From: Cunninghamia lanceolata
Lineage: Eukaryota; Streptophyta; Pinopsida; Cupressales; Cupressaceae
Length of the DNA stretch: 64,000 nt
NCBI GenBank assembly: GCA_027924645.1
Contig: BSBN01000781.1
Location: 3,844,001 to 3,908,000 of the forward strand
Direction of reading: 5' to 3'
The notes under the pieces are model-generated. The model worked only from the letters and a program-made list of their open reading frames with translations. It searched no databases and was not told the DNA's origin. Positions 46,278 through 56,619 of this stretch are shown here, piece after piece; position 1 is the first letter of the stretch; every line of letters starts with the position of its first letter. Position numbers and translations under genes: made by a program.

Positions 46278-47365
46278 CTACAAAATTATATACAAACCAC
46301 TACCAGGCAAACAAAAACCAGAAAAGGACCTAAGGACACCTGTATTTGCATACTTCTTTTGATTGTGCAGGAGCATCAGGGTATTAGTTATGGTTCTCAA
46401 CCTAGCAAATTTATCTTTATACTCTGAAGAATATTCTGGTATTCTGAATTCACTGTATTCAACAGAACAACTCTTGATGATCAGCAACTGAGGAAGCTCA
46501 TCATGTTCATGATTAATCCATATGCATGTCTTATCTCCTGAATTTCCAGAATTAAAATAGTATTCAACATCATTTACTGTGGAAAGGAGAAATACAACCT
46601 GGTGTATTTCTGGCTTTGCTGGACATGCTTCTTCATTGGTAGTTGGTCTTCCATTTGTCATTATATTTTCACTGCTTGGCTCAGTGCCTGGTCTCTCTTC
46701 AAATTGAAGGATGTATGACTCTTGATGTATTGATTCTTCATCTTTATCCAGCCTTATCCCTTCATTCTGGATGTTCAGTTTATCCTCCAGTTCAGGAAAC
46801 TTCTCAATATTTTCTTCAATTTCCTGCACATCAGCATCTAAATAAGTATCTTTATTATCACAACCTGATATACAGAAATTTATCATTTCTAAATCATTTG
46901 ACTGTAAAGGAGAAACAACTTTCACTTGATGAGGACACTCCCCTGTTTCATTTTCAAAATATTTCTGGAGTGACATCTGATTATGCACAACAACTCCAAA
47001 GTCTTCTACATCTTCATCTTTCAGGAATTGTTCATTGAATAATTCACATTTTCTATCTATTAGAGGATCTGGTTCCTTTAACCTGCAACATTCTTGCATT
47101 TGATCATTTAATTCAAAGGAGTCAGGTAATAAATCAGCATTTATTTTCTTCTCTGTGACTCCCTGAGTTACCATCATAGGAACTTCATCATCAGCAGTGC
47201 ATTTAAATTGCTCTACCATCTGTTTACACTTCTCTTTACCATAGAATGACTCCAGGAAAGATGTTTCATCTTCTTTATCAAAAGTATTAGGATCAGAATC
47301 AAAAATATTATCCTGATCAGTGATTTCTTCTCGAAAATTTTCACAAGATTCATACCTGCATACTG
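46278..47365 (-). pseudogene. TRGAG-3 C-terminal acidic region, shifted frame
   Basis: After the last Cys/His module the frame slips by one base near 47360; homology by repetition proves this, since ETSFLDSFYG (near 47420) recurs as ETSFLESFYG (near 47255) in the shifted frame. The shifted frame stays open to 46278. It is acidic at first, then ends with VVFLLSTVNDVEYYF, CIWINHEHDELPQLLIIK and a basic tail. No known domain is recognised and no RT motif is present. Confidence 0.65.
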
Positions 47366-50300
47366 ACTGGTCCTTGTATTAGGAAGTAGAGAACTCCTAT
47401 CAATCTCACCATAAAATGAATCCAGGAAAGATGTTTCCTCTTCATTACCTTCTGGAACTGATTCAGCTATTATATTTTCTAGAATCTTTTTCAACATGAC
47501 CAAGCAAGGGTAACAATATCTTTCTGAATGCTCTTCATCATGTAATCTGCACTAGCTTTCAATCAAGACATCATCAATGGGCAAACCTAATATTTGACTA
47601 CGCTGTATATTTCTAGACAAGTATAATTCAAAATCTTCAGAATGATCTACTTCAATGTCTGGACAATTAATAACTTCTGGTGCTGCATCTGCTTGTTGCT
47701 CCAGAATTTCTTCATTTTCTTTATCTGATGAGCCTGATGGCTTTTCTGTTTTCTCTTCCATCCTAGCAGGAGGATGATGCTCAGCACATATAGCTGCATG
47801 CTTCTTCAAAATGTGTAAGCACAGTGAGCAAGTGGTTTCCGAGTGAGGCGCCTCATGCAGCCTACACCAACCTTTAATTAAAACCTCCTGGGGAGATCTA
47901 CACTGTTGTGTCATTTTTTTTATTTCTTTGACCAGAAATTCTTCGAACTTCGTCAGATCACTGCCTTTATCCTCATCAGACAACTCGTAATCCGGTTCCA
48001 TGAAGCAATCACTACCAGGAGTGATCTTTTCCTTTCTCGCATCATTCGTATGATTGGACACCAGGATCTCCTCTGTTTTTTGGATATGATCCTCATCAAG
48101 ATCCGTCGACTCTCCTGTTCCTGCAGAAGACAAATAAAAATTAGTATCATCATCATCATCAGATGTAGCACTCACCTCGGAATATGATGATGATGCTTCA
48201 CTATACGTCTGCTCCAGTATTATCATGTCTAAGCATGGTTCACAAGTCTTTTCCGAGTGTGCTTCGCCATGCAATCTGCACCATCCGTCAATCAAAATAT
48301 CATTAGCAGGTATATTTAATAATTGACAACGTTTTATCTGAGTAGATAAATGCATCTGAAAATCCCTGAAGCGATCTATTTCGTTGTCATTATCAGGATC
48401 ATTATTAAGTTCTGCAACTGGCAAATCCTCATGATAATCATCATCATGATGATGATGAACATCAAGCATCAGGACCTCTTCTATTTGGACAGTTTGAGGC
48501 CTGATGTGATAAACTCCAGGTTCTACGTTTACATACATGATCTCATTTGTTCTGTTATATTCCGTGATCATATGTTTCATCCTAGGCTCAGCATCAATCC
48601 TGATCTGATTAGGTATACCTTTCCATGGCAACCACATGTGACTGAAGTCTGTGGACATGTATCCGTTAAGCGTTTTAGACCAGTCCCGGCTAAGCAACAT
48701 CCCGTATGTATCAGGTATGTCAACTACCTGAATGTCAATGTAATACTGGATCCTAGGATCAGACGCTAGCTGCATGTGAATGTGAGTGAGTTCTCCTACG
48801 ACACTTACTTCTGTCTTATCCAGTTGAGTGACCTTCTTTAAGGATTTAGCAGGATGCAGTCCTAATGCGTTGCATATTGACAAAGGCATAACATTAGTTG
48901 AGGCTCCTGAATCAACTAAACAGTTGTGCAAATTCTTACTGAACATTCTTATGGTGAGGAGAAACGGAGGTGATTCAGTTTTATCTCTGTACAAGGTCAT
49001 GTGAGAGGTTTCGGCAGCTTGGACTGTGGCTGACACTTTGGGCTTGACAGTGTTATCTTTAGCAGTATGGTCTCTGCTATTGGATTGACTCGAAAGGTGA
49101 TTATCCTCTTTAGAAGCAGGATCATCCAGCGACTTCATGAATGCCTTTTTGATGGCAGGAGTTTTCATTAACTCAGATAGGGACAGGCTGATCTTGATTT
49201 TCTTCATTTCATCAGCCAAATAGCTGACTAACTTCTCAGGCTCATGAGGTGCATTTGCGACTTTTGTTACTGTGTTTTGAGGAGACAAGTATTGAGCATT
49301 CACCTTAGGGAACCCAGGGTTATTGCTAGCCTTAGGATCAGGAGGTGTGTTGAAGTTGTTTGGAGGTAGAGATGATGTCAATGGACCGGCAGGTCTGTTG
49401 GCATTACTCCTCAGGTTATAACTATGCTTACCAGGGTATTGCTGCTGGTATGCATGTACTTCCTCATGCTCTCTTGTAGGTTCGTTTTCATCCTCAAAAG
49501 GGAAGACATAGTTTGCTTCAAAGGTTAAGGCAGATTCTTCACAGGTCTGATTATATTCCTGATGAGGCTGATTAGTGTATGTTTCCAGCACAAAAGCTGA
49601 GTCATATCCACAAGGAACTATTTCATTTCCTTCTGCCTGAGGTGGATTTCCAGAAGTATTAGACACTTCAGTCTGAAAGATGCTGGCAGCAATCCTAAAT
49701 TGTGGACAATCTAATTCTGCATGTGCATTGGTGTTGTGAATCCTGCACCAATTGGTAAGGGCTGCCTCAGCAAGATTGACTCTAGTAGTCTGTTTGGTTT
49801 CACCAGGAGGCTGATTGTCTAGGGGTGATGGTAATGAACCATTATTTGGCCTGGAGTTCCACACTCTGGGCTGCCTAGGAGGATTATTGTTATTTGCAGC
49901 ACTACTGTTGAAGTTATTGTTGTATCCTCTGTCAGGGTAATTTGGTCTGTCATTGGAATAACTCCTATTCTGACCTAACTGTGAATAAAACCCTTGATTT
50001 CTCAAGTGTGTTACTTCTGTGGTGAGTTTTCTCAACTGAGCAGCAATTTCTTTGATTTCCTCTTTCTCCTCTTGAGCTTTGGCCACTACATTTTCAGTCT
50101 GAGGCTGGAAAAAGGAGGATCCATGGTTATTGTGAGATAGATCTGTACCCTGGAGTGTCTGAGTATGTGCAGGATATTGTGGCAATTAGCCATTTCCATT
50201 AGGAGGAGGCATGATACTCAATGGAGGTACTTGCAAAGGTGCAGGCATGACTGCTGGGGGCATCACTGCTCCATTTGGATATTGTGTAGGATATTGTGAA

Positions 50301-50389
50301 GGATAAGCTGCAGGATACTGTGCTGGATATTGTGACTGTACGCCAGGCAAAGTAGGGAATGCTATATTAGGAGTAGGAGCAGGTATCAG
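47366..50389 (-). pseudogene. TRGAG-3 knuckle, protease and repeated Cys/His modules
   Basis: Continuous with gag in one frame, with stops at 50390 (TAG), 50186 (TAA) and 47549 (TAG). It begins with QYP repeats. A Tat-type CHHC knuckle NWCRIHNTNAHAELDC lies at about 49703-49750. The protease has catalytic CLVDSGASTNVMPLSI (about 48890-48920), with GMLLSRDW and MWLPWKGIPNQIRI downstream. Then come three modules, each an acidic stretch plus a helix-like segment plus a Cys/His core: WCRLHGEAHSEKTCEPC (48233-48286), WCRLHEAPHSETTCSLC (47819-47870), and CRLHDEEHSERYCYPC (47503-47548), where TAG replaces the Trp codon. The cores fit C-x2-H-x3-H-x4-C-x2-C and may bind zinc. This combination is not one I know from standard Tat polyproteins. 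Confidence 0.82.
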
Positions 50390-51334
50390 CTACTGATTTA
50401 CCTTGATAGCTTCTTGAAAAGCTCCTGTCAGTGTGGTGATCTCAGGATGTGTTCTCCTGATGAACATGGCGGTTAATGGATCCAGGGCTGAATAATAAAT
50501 ACTCCTAGCAGCATCATCAGCCACCACATATGGGGTAACTAGCTTGGACAACATTTTCTGGAACCTAGCATTGAAATTTGCAATAGGTTCATGCTCAAAT
50601 CTCTTGATTGTGGCAAACAGGTGGTAATTCATGGATGGATCAATAGGGACCTTGAATCTGTCAAGAAAGGCCTTCTCTAAGACAGCCCACGAACCTACAG
50701 AAGATTGACCAAGACTGATGAACCAATTATAAGCCTCTTCCCCTAAGGAAAAAGGGAATAATCTGCACACCACATCCTGATGCTCTATTCTGGCTCTGCA
50801 GCAAGCTTCTTTAAACGTCCTGATATGATCATCCGCATCCTGATAAGGATGGTATTTTGGACAAAGTTTGTCTGGATACTTTGGTAACTCATGATACGCA
50901 TTAAAGGTCAATGGTGATTCTGCTGCAAAGAACGACATTGCAACCTGAGGGGGCTGAACTGGTGGTGCAGTTGGCTGAGGTTGGACTAAAGGTATACCTT
51001 GAGGTTGAACAGAAGGTGTCACGGGTATACCGGAAGGTATTTGCAAACCAACAGGAGTTACAGGAGGAGGTCCTGGTGAAGTTCTGGACGCACTAGACTC
51101 TGGAGTATGGTGAACGTCTACAGTCTTAGGTCTAAAACCTCTGACAGGCAATTCTTCAAAAATTTCACTATGTCTAGACCTGGTATTTATCCTGTGAGCC
51201 AGGATTTCTCGATTTGGAGGCCAATTAGCTGAAACTTTGCAAATATTGGCTGGATTCCACCGGACGAGGTGATATTTGCGGTCAACTTGCAAATCAGACT
51301 GAATATTCGCGCAATATTTGCGAAGACACTGCAA
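50390..51334 (-). CDS. TRGAG-3 gag, N-terminal part
   Basis: 314 codons. The first ~130 residues are basic then Pro/Gln/Val-rich (RTSPGPPPVTPVGLQIP, IPLVQPQPTAPPVQPPQ). The retrotransposon gag domain follows at about 50400-50900: ADDHIRTFKEACCRARI, FPFSLGEEAYNWFISL, VLEKAFLDRFKVPIDPS and EPIANFNARFQKMLSKL. It ends at a TAG after AIKVNQ, beyond which the same frame continues. It would form the particle shell. The exact start is uncertain; the first Met is used, and the region up to the primer site (about 51645) is the leader. Confidence 0.85.
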   Translation of the reverse strand: MQCLRKYCANIQSDLQVDRKYHLVRWNPANICKVSANWPPNREILAHRINTRSRHSEIFEELPVRGFRPKTVDVHHTPESSASRTSPGPPPVTPVGLQIPSGIPVTPSVQPQGIPLVQPQPTAPPVQPPQVAMSFFAAESPLTFNAYHELPKYPDKLCPKYHPYQDADDHIRTFKEACCRARIEHQDVVCRLFPFSLGEEAYNWFISLGQSSVGSWAVLEKAFLDRFKVPIDPSMNYHLFATIKRFEHEPIANFNARFQKMLSKLVTPYVVADDAARSIYYSALDPLTAMFIRRTHPEITTLTGAFQEAIKVNQ

Positions 51335-51643
51335 ATATGACAGGATAGTGGGATATTCCGACCAGTAGCACCAGATCTCGCGTGTCTAAGGCTCAAATTC
51401 TCAAAGCTTGAACAAATTTATGCATCTTTGGCCAATATTTAGTGAATTTAAAGAAATCTACTGTAAAGCTTGCAATATATATGTGAGATTTGGAAATCTT
51501 TACATAGAATGTGCATATACAAACTTATTGCAGCAAATATTTACGCAATATGATGAAATTCACAAATGATCTGAAGTTACCTTACTCTGAGCGTCATCAA
51601 ACCTGAAAGTACTGATGATGAACGTGATCTTCTGGATAGCCCT
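51335..51643 (-). other. TRGAG-3 leader
   Basis: AT-rich untranslated leader between the primer site and gag, with several GCAAATATTTGCG-like words (about 51290-51560) that could pair with each other. Confidence 0.55.
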
Positions 51644-51658
51644 CCTTCTAGCGCCAAT
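51640..51658 (-). other. TRGAG-3 primer-binding site
   Basis: The minus strand reads TTGGCGCTAGAAGGAGGGC, placed a few bases inside the LTR end (CCAACA, then TAAA). This form is typical of Tat-lineage Gypsy elements as I know them. Confidence 0.85.
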
Positions 51659-51661
51659 TTA

Positions 51662-54600
51662 TGTTGGTCATGATGTTAGTCATTCGCAAACATAGAATAA
51701 AAGTTACACAACAACCTTTACTCATCTTGAAAGATACGATGAATTCAAAGAATTCATGATCCCAAGTCTCCGTTGATTAGGTCTTAATCTACTGACGTTA
51801 CTCAGTGGTTGATGTGCGTTGCTGTTTTCCATTCAGGGGCCTTACGTGTTTCTGCACTGTTCATCATCATCATCTTCAAATATCCTGCTCTGGATGCTCG
51901 CTCTGCATAAGTCTCCAACAATTCTGCCTCTGCACTGTAAATTTAGTCAAATAATGTGCATACCGGCTGATATTTGCATGATTTCTACCATTATTTATGA
52001 TTCCTTGCATGATATTTTCAATACTTTATGCATCTAACTCAAATATGCTAAGGATTTTCAGTTACCTACGGGGTTTCAGCATATTTCATTGTTTCTGCTT
52101 GTTATTTATCATGATTTGCAGTTATGGTGATGGATTAATGAAATTAAAAGAAGAAAAAGGGGGAAAGAATGAGATTCCCAAAACTACTGGACTTAGATCA
52201 CTGATTCACATACAAGCTCCCATACTTGCAATGAAAAGAAGGAAAACTAGAAATCATACTTCACCAGGACATTCCACAAATCCGCATGATCTAGTGCAAA
52301 GCTTCAAAGGAAAGTTGACAACAACATGTAATGAAATGAAAGCGCTTCCAGTTGAACACAGCATTCACCAGTACATATCCAGAAATCAACAGAAAGATTA
52401 CGTAAAATTTACAATTAAGATGTAATCTGGAACTTCATCTTCATTCAGTATGCTTAAGAACAGGTACATTCACAGTGATCTGAAGAAAGAACCTTGACAT
52501 TTCAACAATTCTATCCTCATTAGTCTCAGTAATCCGATCTCCTAATTGATTCTACAGTAATTGACTCTTTGCGCCAGATGCGTCTGTGTATTCTAATGTA
52601 TATCCTTTTCCCCCCCCTTTAATGACAAGCTCTGGCTCTTATATAGAACAACCGCCAAAAAACGGTTACAACGATCCAAAGATCAGGATCCTCTCATAAC
52701 AAACAACGGTCCAGATGAAAAGCACATGCTTCGTCAGTTGGCAAATGCACAGCTGGCACAGAATATTCCAGCATCTTCAACTTGATTCGGTCTCCAGCTG
52801 GCGAACATCATATTTGACAATATCCTCCTCATTTCTGGCTCATGTTGCCTCCATGCGCAACTCTGTAATGCTCAGCCCTCAGCAGCATCATGACTTCAAT
52901 GTTCAGCTTCAGGAGCATCATAACTTCAATGTTCAGCTTCAGCAGCATCATCATGACTTCCTGCAAGTAAACAGACAAATATTAAGTTCATCATCATCAT
53001 GATAACAACAGGAATTAAAATGTCTTATTAAACAAGCCTTCAAAAATGCGCAGCTACAGGCAATCGGGCTCCAAATTTCCATCGCTTCATGTTTTAGCCC
53101 ATTTTCTTGTATATCGGGTTCAAAATATGATGATGATGATCTCACATTATACAAGGAAATAATCGCCTTTCAACCATCCTTAGAATCCGGCTTTGCATCA
53201 TCATCATATTTGCATCGGCGTGACTACATATGATCAGGTTGACAATATCACCTTAGGCCGACGGCAACAGTTATACCGACGCCAAACATCATGAGGATGA
53301 CCAACTATATGCCCTTTGTCTGGCCGCAGGATATCACGAAATATGATGCTCCCCCCCCCGAATGCTCTGAGGAAAAGCACATCAGGATGTTTTGTTTTTG
53401 CATATTCGGGAAAGAAAGACATCGTCATCATCATCATGATGAAGACAAACAGGAGGACTTGGAAAATGATCCTGCTGCTGAGGAATATCATGATGACGTC
53501 ATCGTCATCATCAGGCTTCGTTAAAATGCAAAGGGATGACGTCACCGTCATGTTTCGTTAAAACAGGGGATAAATGGAATATCGGGTTCCCCCGAGGAAG
53601 ATGATCGCGTGGATGAATGCAATATGACCCTTTTCGCGGCCAAAGTGATCCTCTTAAGAGATCCGGATGATGAACATCATCATCATCATATCCGCATTGG
53701 GTGATTTAGAATATGATCCTGCTGAAAGTCCTGACGACGTCATCAGGATATCCGTGGCCTTCATTAATCTTCGAACATGACGCCATCGTCATCATCATAT
53801 TGGCGAAATGGATCACGCCTTGGAAAATATCCTGCCGAAGGAGAAAGGTGATGGTGACGTCATCGTCATCATCATATTTGCAAAAGGTTACTCTTGTCGG
53901 CAGGATGATACTACGAACTGTCGGGAAAGACTAACAAGATCATGATGATCTTGTTCAACAAGGTTTGGGAAAGGAAAATCATCCTCCGTTTCGAAAGATA
54001 AGGTGATCATCATGATCACGTAAAAGGAGGTCAGGAGGATATTAGGAAATGTCGGGTCCTGAAATATCATGATGATGTTGATCACCAAGACTGTCGTGCG
54101 CGCGCAAATTATGCAGATGGCATATTTCTCTAAGTAAGGTGATATTATAATATCAGCATGATATTATAATATCGGGTGATGTTGGAATATCATGATGCTC
54201 GCAATGTTTCCAAGGTTACTCGACGGGTAAAACACACTAGCACTTAAGATTGACGTCCGGATGTTTCGGGACTGCATGATTTTTATCAGGTGATAGAGTA
54301 AGATCATGATGATGATCTTTGGCGATACAAAAGACCGCCTGACGGGAAAGGATTATTACGACTTAAACTTGACGTCCGGATGTTTCGACCTCAGGATATT
54401 ATCGGGGGGCTTTTCAAATATCATGATGATGATGCTCATACAGCAATTATCAGGTTTGACCAAAACTTTGACTGCTTACAACTCCCTCATATGGACGAAT
54501 TTTCAAGTGATGCAAAAGGCAAACCTGCATGGAATTTCAAGCTCTTTCTAACCATGAGGTCATAGAAACAAAATATGAACTTTGACAAACTAACCTCTTG

Positions 54601-54750
54601 ATGATGACCTACCTCATCCTGACCTTCATGATGATGATGCACCTGACCTATTTTTACCAAACCGCCAGAAACAGACAACACAAGCCAAAACAAAAGTTGG
54701 GTCCCTGTTTTGCCAAGTCAAAATGGGGCGTGTTGTGTAACCACACAACA
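51662..54750 (-). repeat. TRGAG-3 right LTR (5' LTR), 3089 bp
   Basis: Same length as the left LTR and nearly identical; differences include a changed last base in the second TGATATTATAATATCA palindrome (54174) and an altered TACCGAACTAG/TGCCGAAGGAG patch near 53832. TATA box CTATATAAG (minus) at 52638-52646, which would drive transcription of the element. Confidence 0.95.
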
Positions 54751-54755
54751 CTTCA

Positions 54756-54926
54756 CTTTGAGAATAGCTTCAGATGTTGTCTGCTGTGAGGCAAAAGAAA
54801 AGATGTTCCATTTCTTTTTCTTTTACTATTGAAAGAGTAACACTTCCCAGTGTTTGTCATTCTAGGATCTTCTTCTGCAGCCAAGTTGAATTGCCCAATT
54901 GACGCTGATGAATTTGGTCTCAACTG
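54756..54926 (-). other. TRGAG-2 interior between gag stop and TRGAG-3
   Basis: Non-coding continuation of TRGAG-2 after its gag frame; the CTTCA duplication of TRGAG-3 lies at 54751-54755. Confidence 0.65.
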
Positions 54927-56615
54927 TCATCGCCGTTTGACAAAGCAATGAGGCTCAATAAAATGTTTCTCTAGAGAAACCAATCCTTTGGAAATGCCAT
55001 TTCCTTGCAATTGTAAAATCCCTTCGCTTGAAAAGAATGATCCATTTGTTTCTAGACCTCCATTTGAAACACTATCCAATAACTTAGGATCTTCATTAGA
55101 AATCAAGAAATAAGTACCTAAATCGGAAGATTCAAAGAGAATTTGAACTTTTGGATCCTCAGATTTTATCACTGTGTACATGGCTTCCCTTTCAGGATGA
55201 AACTCCTGCATAATACCCTTAATAGGTATTCTTGCCTCTGACATTTGAATCTTTATCTCCTCAACATGATCTGTGATATGAACAGGTTGATATGGATTTG
55301 CTACAAAAGACAAAAAACTCTCATCTTGAGGTTTTACATTGGGGGTACTGGTCTTAGGAATATAGGATGAAGTGAGAATATCTAGTGTACTTACTTGTTT
55401 GTCACCAACCACATCTTTATGATTTGATGTATTTTGTGACCATGTGAGAACATCATAAGATTCACCAAAAGTAACTTCTTCTTGTCCCATCTCATATTCC
55501 AAGTCCAGAAACCCGATGGTAGAGTCGCCAGCTAATTTCTCCTCACCTTCCGTGAAAAGATTAGCATCATCTTCTCCTTGATCATATTATGATTGAAGAA
55601 GATCATCTTGCTCTGATTCGTAATAGAAGATTGTTGCATCCACAGGTGGTGCTTCCAAAGCAAGTATTCCTTGTTGTGGAGGGAACTTGTTTTGATTCTG
55701 GTCCCTTGAAGCATTGCCTTGGTAATTCAGAGCATCATGAGAAGTTCCCCTTGATATGTCCTTATAGAAAGGAATGGACAAATTCTGTGACACCTGTTCT
55801 TTCAGAGCTAACAGCTCATTAGCCAACTTTTGCACTATAGGATCCATAGTGCTTGTAGAAGATAAAGCCAAAGGAGGCTGCCTACTACAACCAATAGAAT
55901 CCTTCTTCAACTTTTCTGCCAAGATCAAATCATCCTCCACTTCAACTGCTAAACTTTGAGCAATTGCAAGATCAACTGGTGCTGCTCTTCATAAAAGAAA
56001 ACTTACTTTCGGCAACTGTGAATGGATGAAGAAGCATTTTAGGTTCTCAGCTATGGGTTGAGCAACAGTTGGGATCTTGTTCTTTAGCTTATTGAACTTT
56101 GCCATGAACTCACGCATGGACTCATGCAGTTCCTTTTTCATTTGAGTAAGTTGGGCCAACAATGCATAAACATCTTCTGCTGACTTGAATCTAGCTTCAA
56201 AATGAGTTTGAAGTGTATTCCATCTAGTGACAGTTCCAGGTGCAAGGTGAAAGAACCAATCAGCTGCAACACCTTGGAGTGTTTCTACAAACAGTCTCAT
56301 AGAAACATCTTCATACTCAACTCCGAGAACACCACATGCAATGTAGAATGTTGCAATGTGCTCATCTGGATGTTGTTTACCATCCCCATAGAACTTGGGA
56401 AAGTTCTTACGTGAACCCTGAGGTAGTTCATGTAGAGGCTGAGTCAATTTCAAAGGACCAAATGCATTTCCCCATGGACCTGGGACAGCCATACTCCTTG
56501 ATAAAACTTTAGAGAAGATATAACAAAAATATATTACAAAAAGATGAGGCCGGTATGCTTCAACCAAAGGCGAGAGGCTCTTGATTGCGCGTTTGATCCC
56601 CAGTAGAGTCACCAA
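54927..56615 (-). pseudogene. TRGAG-2 gag frame, 562 codons with two stops
   Basis: A single frame runs from 56615 to 54927, broken only by TGA at 55986-55988 and TAA at 55584-55586. The N-terminal third is a retrotransposon gag domain: PKFYGDGKQHPDEHIATF, MRLFVETLQGVAADWFFHL, RWNTLQTHFEARFKSAED and MREFMAKFNKLKNKIPTV. The probable start is the Met in SRSMAVPGPWGNAFGP rather than the first Met, since the first residues overlap the primer site. The middle is Gln/Asn-rich, and the last ~190 residues (EYEMGQEEVTFGESYDVL...) are acidic and unfamiliar. No knuckle, protease or pol domain is seen. Confidence 0.82.
56597..56614 (-). other. TRGAG-2 primer-binding site
   Basis: The minus strand reads TGGTGACTCTACTGGGGA, five bases (GTTTT) inside the LTR end CCCAACA. 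Form and spacing resemble LTR elements with TGGCGACTCTGCTGGGGA-like sites. Confidence 0.8.
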
Positions 56616-56619
56616 AAAC

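Larger units (their letters stand above)
42391..54750 (-). mobile_element. TRGAG-3: young non-autonomous Tat-like element, gag-protease plus Cys/His modules
   Basis: Two 3089-bp LTRs (42391-45479 and 51662-54750) start TGTTGGTCATGATG and end CCACACAACA, and the whole is flanked by a perfect CTTCA duplication (42386-42390 and 54751-54755). I count about 13 differences between the LTRs, making this the most recent insertion of the nest. The interior (6182 bp) has a TTGGCGCTAGAAGGAGGG primer site and a long minus-strand frame with gag, a CHHC knuckle, protease and repeated modules. It has no reverse transcriptase, RNase H or integrase. Confidence 0.95.
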
